Below, piece by piece: positions 37,354-47,199 of a stretch of 64,000 nucleotides of DNA. Positions within the stretch are counted from its first letter, which is position 1. Each line of letters begins with the position of its first letter. Source of the stretch: CAIMUS01 sp963708455 (GTDB lineage: Bacteria; Pseudomonadota; Gammaproteobacteria; Competibacterales; Competibacteraceae). The stretch lies in contig CAVPSQ010000004.1 of the NCBI GenBank assembly GCA_963708455.1, positions 310,001-374,000 on the forward strand, written 5' to 3'. A program made the translations under genes and the position numbers. The notes beneath the pieces were generated by a model. That model was given only the letters and a program-made list of their open reading frames with translations, did not search any database and was not told where the DNA came from.

Positions 37354-38110
37354 ATGCTGGATAGAACCGCCGCCCTGAGTCCCCTGGAAGCCTATCAGGC
37401 GCTGCTGCGCTTCGCCCGCCAGCGTGGCGAAAACGCGCTGCGCTTAGCCCTGCATGCCGCCGTGCCACAGAGCTTCCGGGTTGAACTGCTGCATCTGCTG
37501 CGGCTGAACTTTCTGCCCGAGGCGGCGAACGATCCCGCCGTGGAAGCCGATGTGCTGCTGGCGTCGTTCTGCGAGGATATCGGTGGCGGTTATTTCCAGT
37601 TCGATCCGGAAGTGCGGCAGTTACTGCTGGAGAATCTGGACCCCAGCTATGCCGGGGGCACCGATTCGGAATTGCAGCGGGTGGCCCGGTTTCTGCTGTA
37701 TTTCATCGACCAGCAGGCGCACAGCCTGAAGCACGGCCAGAACCGGCTGACGCAGGATTATCTGGAGGTGCAGCGCTGGGTGGCGCTGGCGTTTTGGGAC
37801 CCGGCAGCGGCAGCCGAACAACTGGCGGACGAGTCTGCAAAAAGCATCTGCGCCGGGCGCCGTAGCAGCGCGGGTGCGGGTGAGTGGTCTGGCGTCCACG
37901 CTGGTCGTGCCACTGGTTGGCTATCCACAGTTGCTGGCCTGTCTGGCGGGTTTCGAGGCGCTGGAAACCGGGCGCTTGCAGCAAGACCCCGGTCTGCTGG
38001 AGCAGTTGCCCGATGAAGATATTACCGTGGGTAAAGTCACCCTACGTTCACCGCGGCGGCTGTTGCGGAGTTGCCGGGTCATGCCGATTCAGAGACACAG
38101 ATTATCATGA
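37354..38110 (+). CDS. Helical protein of the MoxR-vWA cluster, frameshifted near 37835
   Basis: The gene begins 4 bases after the vWA gene with MLDRTAALSPLEAYQALLRF. The first part is helical and acidic, with SFCEDIGGGYFQFDPEVRQLL and QRVARFLLYFIDQQAHSL. An extra A in a run near 37835 breaks the frame; the next frame continues VRVSGLASTLVVPLVGYPQLL and ends at 38110. The ending overlaps a following ATG as ATGA. However, the last codons are Arg-rich and the other frame (AVAELPGHADSETQIIMMTG) runs smoothly into the FGE-like part, so both may be one fused gene. Its role is unknown; position suggests the third component of the system. Confidence 0.65.
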
Positions 38111-39040
38111 TGACGGGTCAGGGACGGTTCAAAGCAGGCAAGCTGACCGTTCAGGAAATACCTGACATCCACGGCTGGTCGACGGAACAGGTGCAGGCTT
38201 TGCAACAGCAGACAGCCGCGGCGCTGGGCTTGCCGGTCGTCTTCCGGGATAAGTTCAAGGATGGCGGCGAAGGGCCGGAACTGGTGGTGATCCCCGGCGG
38301 CGTATTTACGATGGGCAGTACTGAGTATGATGATGAAAAGCCGCCGCACCGGGTAACTGTGTCCACGTTCTGTTTAATGCAGTTTGCGGTGACGCGGGAA
38401 CTGTATCGAGCGGTGCTCGGTAAAGGAACCGTCCGAGTGGAAAAACGAGTGGAAAAAGAGAAAAGACGAAAATCGGCTGCCAGCCAATTACGTGACTTGG
38501 TTCGATGCCGTCCGCTTCTGCAATGCGCTGTCAGAACGCTGTGAATTGCAACCCTGTTACCAGATTAAGGGTGAACAGGTTGAATGGAATCATGAAGCTG
38601 AGGGCTATCGCCTGCCGACCGAGGCGGAATGGGAGTACGCCGTGCGGGCGGGGACCACAACCCGCTGGTTTTGCGGTAATGATGAGAAAGCATTGGACCG
38701 CGCTACGCTTGGTATGGTGAAGATTGGAATCCGGAAAATATTTATCCCGTCGGCGGAAAGCTGCCCAATCCCTGGGGACTGTACGACATGGCGGGCAATG
38801 TGTGGGAGTGGTGCTGGGATTGGTACGGTCCTTACCGACCGATCCCTTTGGTTTCTACCAACTCAATGCCGTTGTCGATCCTGTCGGTCCGGATGGCGGT
38901 GGCAGCCGGGTGCTGCGCGGCGGCGCCTGCTGCGCAAGGCCAGGGTCCTGCGGTCTGCGCTCCGGGACTGGTTCGGGCCCGAGAACCGGCGCAGGGACAT
39001 CGGCTTCCGCTGTGTGCGTGGGGCGGGCCGCCAGCCTTGA
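38107..39040 (+). CDS. Formylglycine-generating-enzyme-like (SUMF1/FGE-sulfatase) protein, several frameshifts
   Basis: The first part reads FKAGKLTVQEIPDIHGW and then the FGE domain start ELVVIPGGVFTMGS and EKPPHRVTVSTFCL. Successive frames carry YVTWFDAVRFCNALSE, YRLPTEAEWEYAVRAGT, NPWGLYDMAGNVWEWCWDWYG, GSRVLRGGA and finally RRRDIGFRCVRG. These are the full set of FGE-family motifs in order. At least four shifts are needed (about 38425, 38715, 38840 and 38925). Domains of this family in conflict systems often act as carbohydrate- or ligand-binding modules rather than as true FGE. The density of shifts is unusual even for this window, so a decaying gene is possible. Stop at 39040. Confidence 0.72.
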
Positions 39041-39041
39041 C

Positions 39042-40010
39042 CTAAGCGTCCATCGTAAAAACATCCGCCAGTGTCGGCACGTCCAGCACCCGGTCGGCCC
39101 AACGTTCCAGTTCCGCCTGACCGGCCTGTTCCAGGCGCTGCTCCGCCCAGGAGGGCAGCGAGCCGAATCGCCGCACTAACAGCCGTCTTAGTAAGGCAGC
39201 TTCACCCTGCTGAATACCTTCCTGACGGCCTTCCTGACGGCCTTCCTGACGACCTTGCTGGAGTCCCTTTTCAATCCCCATCCGTTCGATAGACGTGACA
39301 TAAGGCATATTCCGCTCCGCTTCAAACTGTGCCAGTTCGACCTGGAAACGCGCTTCCAGACCGGCCGGCAGGACTAAGACCCAATCGATAAATCTGAACA
39401 AATTCAGAACGTCCTGGCGGCTGTAACCCCGTTCGTACAGTCGCCGCACGATCCGCAATTTCTCATTCAGCCGGGCTTTGGGGTTGCGCCGTGTGGACTG
39501 GGTTTGCAAATGCGCCATGACCACCGTGGCAAAGGGATTGTCGCTCTGCTCCAACTCGCTCCAACGCGCCCGATAATCCCGCAGCTTGACCACCGGAAAC
39601 TCGATGCCCACCCGACAGCCCCATAACTCATAACCGTACCGATCGGGCCGCCAGTCCGGCCGGGTGTCGCTTAAAACCGCCAGGCTCACCACCGGCCGGT
39701 CATAGCGGTCGAAGATCCGGTAGTTATACACATACATCCGCTGGCTGAACTGCGCCTCCGGCTCGCCCTGAATCTCGGTATGGATCAGGACCATCTGTTC
39801 CTCGCCGCTCAACCGCCAGACTTTCATCAGCTTGTCGGCCAGCCGCCTGCCCAGTTCGGCATCGCGGACGATCTGCGGCAATTCCTTATCCAGGCTTTCA
39901 TAGCCCCGCGCCCAGTCGATGTCCTGAGAAGCCGCCGGGAAGAAAAACGCCATGAACGCCGGGAAGTACTCATCCAGCATCTCTTTCCAGGGGCTGTCGT
40001 AATCGGTCAT
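39042..40010 (-). CDS. Rpn family recombination-promoting nuclease/putative transposase-like protein
   Basis: A 322-residue PD-(D/E)XK-type protein of the Rpn/DUF4351 kind. The N-terminal part (WKEMLDEYFPAFMAFFFP, then VLIHTEIQGEPEAQFSQRMYVYNYRI) holds the nuclease core, with the Glu in HTEIQ. A Gly-Arg-Gln-Glu repeat (GRQEGRQEGRQEG) links to a C-terminal helical domain (LLRRLLVRRFGSLPSWAEQRL) typical of DUF4351. Some Rpn proteins have roles in phage defence and gene transfer. It is convergent with the FGE-like gene with only one base between their ends. Confidence 0.82.
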   Translation of the reverse strand: MTDYDSPWKEMLDEYFPAFMAFFFPAASQDIDWARGYESLDKELPQIVRDAELGRRLADKLMKVWRLSGEEQMVLIHTEIQGEPEAQFSQRMYVYNYRIFDRYDRPVVSLAVLSDTRPDWRPDRYGYELWGCRVGIEFPVVKLRDYRARWSELEQSDNPFATVVMAHLQTQSTRRNPKARLNEKLRIVRRLYERGYSRQDVLNLFRFIDWVLVLPAGLEARFQVELAQFEAERNMPYVTSIERMGIEKGLQQGRQEGRQEGRQEGIQQGEAALLRRLLVRRFGSLPSWAEQRLEQAGQAELERWADRVLDVPTLADVFTMDA

Positions 40011-40182
40011 GGATGCCGTGCGGCGGAATAGAAAATATAGGCCATTATAGCGAGTTAGCCGCGATGTCGGGTTACGACGCGCCCGGAATGTCGCTGCTAT
40101 TGGCGGGTTCAGTAGCCGACGCGTCTAACCCGACCGCTGCCAACCGGGAACAGCAGCCAGTGATCGAAAGCTAACGTGTCGA

Positions 40183-41007
40183 TCAGGGAAACTTGGGAAA
40201 CTTGGAAAAATCCGGCGGGCGCTTTTCCACATAGGCATTCCTGCCTTCCTGCGCTTCGGCACTCAGGTAGTAGAGCAAGGTAGCGTTGCCGGCCAGTTCC
40301 TGAATGCCCGCCTGACCATCCAACTCGGCATTGAAGGCCGACTTCAAGAGCCGGATGGCCAGCGGACTTTTCGCCTGGATTTTGCGGCACCAGTCGATGG
40401 TCGTGGCTTCCAGTTGCTCCAGGGGAACCACTTTGTTGACCAGCCCCATCGCCAGCGCTTCCTGGGCGTCGTAAAACTCGCATAGATACCAGATTTCCCT
40501 GGCCTTTTTCTGGCCGACGATGCGCGCCAGATAGGACGCACCGAAACCACCGTCGAAACTGCCTACCTGGGGACCGGTCTGACCGAAACGGGCATTGTCG
40601 GCGGCGATGGTCAGATCACACACCACATGCAGCACATGCCCGCCGCCGATGGCCCAGCCGGCCACCATGGCGATGACTACTTTGGGACAGGAACGAATCT
40701 GTTTTTGCAGATCCAGCACATTCAGGCGCGGCACCTGATCCGTGCCCACGTAGCCGCCGACGCCGCGCACCCGCTGGTCGCCACCGCTGCAAAACGCTTC
40801 ACCACCTTCGCCCGTCAGAACGATTACGTCGATAGCAGGATTCTGCCGGGATAATTCCATCGCCTCGGACAGCTCCATGATCGTCAGCGGAGTAAAGGCG
40901 TTGCGCACTTCCGGCCGGTTGATGCTGATTTTGGCGATGCCGTCGTGGAACTGGTAAAGAATCTCGGCGTATTCCTTGAGCGTTTCCCACTGGACCGTGC
41001 TATTCAC
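40183..41007 (-). CDS. menB: 1,4-Dihydroxy-2-naphthoyl-CoA synthase
   Basis: A crotonase-fold enzyme that closes the naphthoate ring in menaquinone synthesis. The 274-residue product has FCSGGDQRVRG, the AGWAIGGGHVLH oxyanion segment, FGQTGPQVGSFDGGFG and the family C-terminus PPDFSKFPKFP. The QTGPxVGSFD motif is of the type I, bicarbonate-dependent MenB. The gene overlaps the upstream SMP-30-like gene by 8 bases. Together with menE and menI on the same strand it implies menaquinone use, although men genes for earlier and later steps are not seen here. Confidence 0.93.
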   Translation of the reverse strand: MNSTVQWETLKEYAEILYQFHDGIAKISINRPEVRNAFTPLTIMELSEAMELSRQNPAIDVIVLTGEGGEAFCSGGDQRVRGVGGYVGTDQVPRLNVLDLQKQIRSCPKVVIAMVAGWAIGGGHVLHVVCDLTIAADNARFGQTGPQVGSFDGGFGASYLARIVGQKKAREIWYLCEFYDAQEALAMGLVNKVVPLEQLEATTIDWCRKIQAKSPLAIRLLKSAFNAELDGQAGIQELAGNATLLYYLSAEAQEGRNAYVEKRPPDFSKFPKFP

Positions 41008-41984
41008 TCTCGACCTCGCAGTAGCGCCAGTGGCACAGCGGCAAACCGGGGACTGGCGAGCGGAACGTCAGTAAATGCGGCATCAGCAGCGATCCCATGT
41101 AGACCGTCTGCAAATCAGGACCGGCGAAGGTTACGCTGGTCGGAAACTGGATGGTTTTCCCGGCAGTGGCGAAAAAGTCAGCGGGAGTCAAAGCGCCTGC
41201 CGCCACCTGGCCAGCGAAATGCGCCAGCGCCGGCTCGTTCGGCTCCTCGAACACCACCTGAGGCTCACCGTCGGGATTCAGAATCCACAACCCGTTACGC
41301 AACACCATCGCCAGCCACAGATTGCCCTGCGCATCGAAGGTAATGCCATCGACGTAGGCGCCCGGTCCCAGATCGGCGGGGCCGAAAATCTCCCGTCCTT
41401 GCAAACTCACCATCCGCCATCACCCGGAAACGCAGCACCCGCCGCGCCATGGTCTCGGCGACGTACAGATACTCCTCGCGGGCGTCGAAGCGCAGCTCGT
41501 TGGTGGCATAAAAGCCATCAGCGACGATGCGGGCGCCATGGGCATCGAGCAGGACAATATAGCCGTCCGGCTGCGGGTCGGCTGCCGCCAGAAACCAAGG
41601 TGTCCGGCGGCTGGTAACGGACAGCCACAGCCGATCCTGGCTGTCGAAGAGGGGAAAGTTGACCGCTCCCAGAGGTTGCCCGTCGAGTTCCCGCAGCAGC
41701 ACCTCATGCCGTCCGTCCGGCTGGAGCCGGTACAGACAACCGTCGGCCAGATTGGCCACCAGCAGCCTGCCCTGCCGGTCCAGCGCCAGCCCGTTGGGTT
41801 CGCCGCCGATACTCCCCAGCAAGGTCTGGGAACCGTCCGGTGCGATGCGGGTGACGGCACCGCGCTTGTCAGCAACCCATAACGCGCCGTCGGGCTCGGC
41901 CAGTACGCTTTCCGGCTGACACAGCGCGGTGCCGGCAAAGCGCAAGTCCGCCAGCGCCAGCCTGAAGTTTTTCAAATAATTCAT
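41000..41984 (-). CDS. SMP-30/gluconolactonase-like beta-propeller, frameshifted near 41410
   Basis: A six-bladed beta-propeller of the SMP-30/gluconolactonase/LRE family. Blade motifs include PESVLAEPDGALWVADKRG, EPNGLALDRQGRLLVANLAD and, after the break, VDGITFDAQGNLWLAMV. A single-base shift at about 41410 separates the two parts (FRVMADG, then SLQGREIFGP). Substrate unknown. It overlaps menB by 8 bases and starts 9 bases before the gyrB end, so read-through from gyrB is possible. Confidence 0.78.
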
Positions 41985-41993
41985 GCGGTTGGG

Positions 41994-44409
41994 TCAGATA
42001 TCCAGATTGGCCGCGGTCAGCGCATTGCGCTCGATGAAATCGCGGCGCGGCTCGACCTGATCACCCATCAGCGTGGTGAAAATCTCGTCGGCGGCGATGG
42101 CGTCTTCGATGCGCACCTGCAACAGCCGGCGGCTTTCGGGATCCATGGTGGTTTCCCACAGTTGCGCCGGGTTCATCTCGCCCAGACCCTTGTAGCGCTG
42201 GATCTGCTGGCCGCGCCGGGCCTCGTCCAGCAGCCAGTCCACCGCCTGATGGAAGCTGTCGACCGCCTGGCTGCGGTCGCCGCGCCGCACCTCGGCGCCG
42301 GGTCCGAACAGACCTTCCAGCTTGTCGCCCAGGCTGGCGATGGCCTGATATTCCGGCGATTCAAAAAATTCCAGCAGCAACTGAGTTTCGCGGATACTGC
42401 CGTGGGTACTGCGGGCCACGGCGATGACGAAACTTTCCCCGCCTTCGCGTGGCTCCACCACCACCTGGTAAACCGTTTTCTCACCCTGCCGGGCGTTCAG
42501 ACGCTGCCTCAGATCGTCCGACCATTTTTCAAGAAAAGCAATTTCCTTCAATAGGTTGCGGTTCAGGCGGGGCATATGCACCAGTTGCTCCAGCAGGTCG
42601 CGGTCGTAGCGCTGACCGAGCCGCTGGATCATGGCCATGACCGCCATATGGCTGCGCACCAGACTTTCCAGGGCGCTGCCACCGAGTGGTGGCGCCTCTG
42701 CGTTGGGCCGCAGCGCGGCTTCATCCAGCGCCACCTGCAGCAGATAGGCGGATAGCTCGGCCTCGTCTTTGACGTAACGTTCCTGCTTGCCCCGCTTGAC
42801 CTTGTAGAGTGGCGGCTGGGCAATGTAGATATGGCCACGCGCGATCAGTTCCGGCATCTGCCGGTAGAAAAACGTCAGCAGCAACGTGCGGATATGGCTG
42901 CCGTCGACATCCGCGTCGGTCATGATGATGAGGCGATGGTAACGCAGCTTGTCGACATTGAATTCCTCGCGGCCGATGCCACAGCCGAGCGCGGTGATCA
43001 ACGTGCCCACTTCGACGGAGGCCAGCATCCGGTCGAAACGGGCTTTCTCCACGTTGAGAATCTTGCCCTTGAGCGGCAGGATGGCCTGGAAGCGGCGGTC
43101 CCGACCCTGCTTGGCGGAACCGCCGGCGGAGTCGCCTTCGACCAGAAAAAGTTCGGTCAGTCCCGGATCTTTTTCCTGACAATCGGCCAGCTTGCCGGGC
43201 AGATCGGCGATATCCAGCGCGCTCTTGCGGCGGGTCATCTCGCGGGCACGGCGGGCAGCCTCACGGGCGCGAGCCGCCTCGACGATCTTGCCGGTGATAG
43301 CGCGCGCATCGGCGGGCTGCTCCAGCAGGTATTCCTGCAACTTCTCCGTGACTACCGCCTCCACGGCCGGCCTGACCTCGGACGAGACCAGCTTGTCCTT
43401 AGTCTGCGAAGAAAATTTAGGATCGTGCAGTTTGACCGACAGCACGGCGGTCAGCCCTTCGCGGGCGTCGTCGCCGGTGGTGGTGACCTTGGCCTTTTTC
43501 AGCAGCCCTTCTGCTTCCATGTGCTGGTTCAGGGTGCGGGTGATGGCGCTGCGCAAACCGGCCAGATGGGCGCCGCCGTCCCGCTGCGGAATATTGTTGG
43601 TAAAGCAGAAAATATTTTCCTGATAGGAGTCGTTCCACTGCATAGCGAGTTCCACGCCGATGTCATCCCTGAAGACGTTGATGTAGAACACGCTCTCGTG
43701 CAGCGGCGTCTTATGGCGGTTGAGGTGCTCCACGAAGGCTTTGATGCCGCCCTGATATTCGAACACATCGCTTTTGCCGGTGCGCTCGTCAAACAGCTTG
43801 ATGCACACCCCGGAATTGAGGAAAGACAGACTCGCGCAGCCGCTTGGCCAGCACGTCATAGTGGAAATCGATGTTGCTGAAAATCAGCGAGCTGGGCCGG
43901 AAGTGAATTTCGGTGCCGGTCAATTCGGTGGTGCCGATGGCCGCCAGTTCGCTGTGCGGCTCGCCCAGGGCGTATTCCTGCTGATGGATTTTGCCGTCGC
44001 GGCGGATCGTCAGGCGCAGATAGTCGGACAGGGCGTTGACCACCGACACGCCGACGCCGTGCAAACCGCCCGAAATCTTGTAGGAGTTGTCGTCGAATTT
44101 GCCGCCCGCGTGCAGCATGGTCATGATGACTTCGGCTGCGGAACGACCTTCGGGGTGCATATCGACCGGAATGCCGCGCCCGTTGTCGATTACGGTGATT
44201 GATTCATCCGCATGGATAGTGACACTGATTTCATCGCAATAGCCGGCCAGCGCCTCGTCGATCGAGTTGTCCACCACCTCGAACACCATGTGGTGCAGGC
44301 CGGTGCCGTCATCGGTGTCGCCGATGTACATGCCGGGACGCTTGCGCACGGCGTCCAGGCCCTTGAGCACGGTAATGCTGGCGGAAGTATAAGTCGAAGC
44401 TTCACCCAT
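41994..44409 (-). CDS. gyrB: DNA gyrase subunit B, frameshifted at 43830
   Basis: ATPase subunit of gyrase, which introduces negative supercoils. The N-terminal part has the GHKL ATPase motifs (VVDNSIDEALAGY, VIDNGRGIPVD, GGLHGVGVSVVNALS). The C-terminal part has the TOPRIM core (LFLVEGDSAGGSAKQGRDR, DADVDGSHI). The gene is split by one extra base at 43830: reading GAG-CTG instead of GAG-T-CTG joins LAKRLRE to LSFLNSGVCI. Since gyrB is essential, this is almost certainly a sequence error. If repaired the product is about 805 residues, the E. coli size. The gene lies beside recF and dnaN near oriC. Confidence 0.95.
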
Positions 44410-44506
44410 GGATTATTATTCCATCCCCAAAATTAGGGATGCATTATACCATTTCATCGTTACCGGCGTGGTCTTGCAGGGTAACGGAAATGGCGCAGAA
44501 CTGCGC

Positions 44507-45619
44507 TCAGCCGGCGGGGATGCCGGCCTCCGGGCCGTGCACGGCGAGTCCGCCGTTGTCCAGCCCGATCACCTGGACGTCGCTCCATAGCGAACTATCC
44601 AGCAGACCGCGCTCGAGGGCGGTGACGAACAGTTGACAGCCGCTCCCGGCCAGACAACGCATGACCTGCTCCCGATGCCACCGGTCCAGCTCCGCCGGCA
44701 GATCATCGATCAGCAGAATGCAGGGACTGCCCCGCCGCTCCTGGTGCAAGCGCGCCTGCGCCAGCACCAGGGCGATGACCAGCAGTTTCCGCTGTCCACG
44801 CGACAGCCGCTCGGTTACCGGACCGCCGCCTGCTTTGAGCGTGAAATCGGCCCGCTGTGCTCCGACTTGGGTGTAACCCAGGCGGCGGTCCTGTTCCCGG
44901 CTGGCACGCAACAGGGTCAACAGGCTCTGTGCGCCCTTCTGAGGCCAGCCAGAGCGGTAATCGAGCGTTACTGCCACCTTACCCAGGGTCTGGCTGATTA
45001 AGGGCCTTAAAACGCCTTCCAGGGCGTCACAGAAGGCTTTGCGCAGTTCACTCAGGGGAATGGCTGCTGCCGCCAGCTCCTGATCCCAGGCTTCCAGAGT
45101 GCGGTTGGGCGCCTGAGCTTTCAATGCGGCGTTGCGATTGCGCAAAGCGGCGCCGTAGCGTTTCCAGGTCATCCAAAAGGCCGGTTCGGTATGGAACAGG
45201 CCCCAGTCCATGAAGCGGCGGCGCTGCTCCGGTCCGCCTTCCAGCAGGCGGTGGCTGTTGGGATCGAGCAGCAGCAGCGGCGTCTGGGCGGCTAGTTCGG
45301 CCAGCGAGTCGGCGGCTCTGCCGTCGAGCCGGACTGTCAGTTCCTGCGGACTGCGCTGGATGCCGACCATCACCCGCCGGGCCTGCGGCCCCTCGCCCAC
45401 GGCGGCCACAAGGTGAAAGGCGGCCTCGCCGTAGCGGATCAATTCGCGCGCCTGCCGACTGCGGAAGGAGCGCGCCCGCCCCACAAAATACAGCGCCTCC
45501 AGCAGACTGGTCTTGCCGCAGGCATTGGCGCCCAGTATCAGATTCAAACCGGCGGCGCAGGACAGCGCCAGCCGCGCCAGATTGCGGAAATTTTCGACCT
45601 CCAGCGACAGAATCAGCAT
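44507..45619 (-). CDS. recF: DNA replication and repair protein RecF
   Basis: An SMC-like ATPase that helps load RecA at single-strand gaps. The 370-residue product has a Walker A (GANACGKTSLLEAL), the ABC-type signature LSRGQRKLLVIAL and Walker B (CILLIDDLPAELD). It lies 13 bases from dnaN and 97 bases from gyrB in the order typical of the chromosomal origin. The start MLILSLEVENFRNL agrees with the family. Confidence 0.95.
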   Translation of the reverse strand: MLILSLEVENFRNLARLALSCAAGLNLILGANACGKTSLLEALYFVGRARSFRSRQARELIRYGEAAFHLVAAVGEGPQARRVMVGIQRSPQELTVRLDGRAADSLAELAAQTPLLLLDPNSHRLLEGGPEQRRRFMDWGLFHTEPAFWMTWKRYGAALRNRNAALKAQAPNRTLEAWDQELAAAAIPLSELRKAFCDALEGVLRPLISQTLGKVAVTLDYRSGWPQKGAQSLLTLLRASREQDRRLGYTQVGAQRADFTLKAGGGPVTERLSRGQRKLLVIALVLAQARLHQERRGSPCILLIDDLPAELDRWHREQVMRCLAGSGCQLFVTALERGLLDSSLWSDVQVIGLDNGGLAVHGPEAGIPAG

Positions 45620-45632
45620 CCAGCAACGACGC

Positions 45633-46736
45633 TCACAAGCGCATCGGCATGACCACGTATTTGCAGGTCCCGCCTTCCGGCTCCTGCAACAGACAACTGC
45701 TGCTGGAATCGGTGAACGACAGCCTGGCCAGTTCGCCGGGAAGGGCGGTCAGCGCATCCAGCAGATAGGTGACGTTGAAACCGATCTCCAGCGGCTCGCC
45801 GTCGTAATTGACTTCCAGTTCCTCCTCCGCCTCTTCCTGTTCCGGATTGTGGGCCTGGACGTGCAGCAGCCAGTTACCGGCCTGCACGCGCACGCCGCGG
45901 TATTTTTCGTTGGACAGAATCGCCGCCCGACTCAGCGCGTCCTTAAGGCGGGCACGCTCGGCCAGCACGACCCGGTCGCCCTCGCGTGGAATCACCCGTT
46001 GATAATCGGGAAACTTGCCATCGATCAGTTTGGAGGTCAGCCGAATGCCGTCCACCTCGGCCTGAATATGGTTGGCGCCCAGCTTGAGCACGGCTGGCAC
46101 CTCTGCCTCGTCGAGCAGGCGCAGCAGTTCCTGCACGCCTTTGCGCGGAGCGATCACCTGCTGCTGCCAGTCGGCCGGTTCGGTTTCCGCCGCGACATCG
46201 CACAGGGCCAGGCGATGGCCGTCGGTGGCGACGGCTCGCAGCCGCCCGCCCCCGGCCTCCAGCAGCAGACCATTCAGGTAATAGCGCACGTCCTGGTTCG
46301 CCATGGCGAAGTGGGTCCGTTCAATCAGGGTTTTCAGGTCGCGCCGGGGCAGGCGTAACTGTCCCTCGAACGGCAGCTCTCCCAGCGTGGGAAAATCGGC
46401 CGCCGGCAGGGTCAGCAGCGTGAACCGGCTGCGCCCGCAACGCAGGATGGCTTTGTCGTCGTCCACGGCCAGCATGACCGCGGCCTCATCCGGCAGCGCG
46501 CGCAGGATGTCCAGCAACTTGCGGGCGGACAGGGTAATCTCGCCAGGGGTTTCCACAGTCGCTGCGATCCGGGACGACAGTTCCACTTCCATGTCGGTAG
46601 CGGTGAAACTCAACTCGTCTGTCCGGGCGACCAGTAGCACGTTCGCCAGAATGGGCAGCGTCTGACGGCGCTCCACTACCCCGATCACATGCTGCAAAGG
46701 TTTGAGTAACTGTTCACGCTGAATTTCAAGTTTCAT
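45633..46736 (-). CDS. dnaN: DNA polymerase III beta sliding clamp
   Basis: The ring-shaped processivity clamp of the replicative polymerase. The 367-residue product shows the usual three-domain pattern, with FTATDMEVELSSRI, the LPRRDLKTLIERTHFAM segment and the C-terminus CKYVVMPMRL, matching family ends (VVMPMRL). It follows recF closely. Its upstream region is the oriC candidate, so its promoter may lie among or near the DnaA boxes. Confidence 0.97.
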   Translation of the reverse strand: MKLEIQREQLLKPLQHVIGVVERRQTLPILANVLLVARTDELSFTATDMEVELSSRIAATVETPGEITLSARKLLDILRALPDEAAVMLAVDDDKAILRCGRSRFTLLTLPAADFPTLGELPFEGQLRLPRRDLKTLIERTHFAMANQDVRYYLNGLLLEAGGGRLRAVATDGHRLALCDVAAETEPADWQQQVIAPRKGVQELLRLLDEAEVPAVLKLGANHIQAEVDGIRLTSKLIDGKFPDYQRVIPREGDRVVLAERARLKDALSRAAILSNEKYRGVRVQAGNWLLHVQAHNPEQEEAEEELEVNYDGEPLEIGFNVTYLLDALTALPGELARLSFTDSSSSCLLQEPEGGTCKYVVMPMRL

Positions 46737-46825
46737 AGTTTGATCTCGATGGCTGTCAGTGTGCTTCTATAATTATTATCTTTTATTAATATTTAAAGAT
46801 AATAGTAATAGAGGAGGCCCTTTTC

Positions 46826-47180
46826 TGTGGATAACTTTTCTCTTTTCTTTTAATTTCATAAGTTTAAGTGCTGTTTTGCCTGTGGATAAACCTGTGGATA
46901 TCCTGTGGATAAGTCGGCCAACCTGTGGATAACTTTGACCTCTAAAAGTTATCCACATTTTATCCACAGACTTATCCACAGGAAAATGGCACTTATCCAC
47001 AGACTTATCCACAGGTTGCTTTTGCCACTTTTCCAATAATTCATGTTAAAACCAATACAAGCCGTTTTATATCCTTGATTTTTTTAAAAAATAATTTTAT
47101 ATTCAATACATTATATATTATATCAAAAAACTTTAAATTTCTAAAAAGGGCTTTATAGCGTTTTTTAAACGTTCATAATG
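46826..47180. other. oriC: Probable chromosomal replication origin (oriC) between dnaN and dnaA
   Basis: Ten DnaA boxes lie in 188 bases. On one strand five read TGTGGATAA or a close variant (46826, 46881, 46893 variant TGTGGATAT, 46904, 46924). Then five read TTATCCACA (46949, 46960, 46972, 46993, 47005), facing the first set. Next to them, 47040-47180 is extremely AT-rich (runs such as tattatatc and tttttttaaaaaataa) and would serve as the unwinding element. Position between dnaA and dnaN supports the call. Confidence 0.85.
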
Positions 47181-47199
47181 CCAGGAAAATACGGTTTTT

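Noticed and set aside
34000..39040. FGE gene as maturation enzyme for the sulfatase at 15.8 kb
   Set aside because: The FGE-like gene is 20 kb away, embedded in the MoxR-vWA operon, and such domains there often lack the enzyme role.
46826..47013. CRISPR array or tandem repeat
   Set aside because: The repeats are 9-base DnaA boxes with irregular spacing and both orientations, not array repeats.
46791..47036. Minus-strand frame over the DnaA boxes
   Set aside because: Its sequence (repeats of PVDKSVDK) is the translation of DnaA boxes, not a protein.
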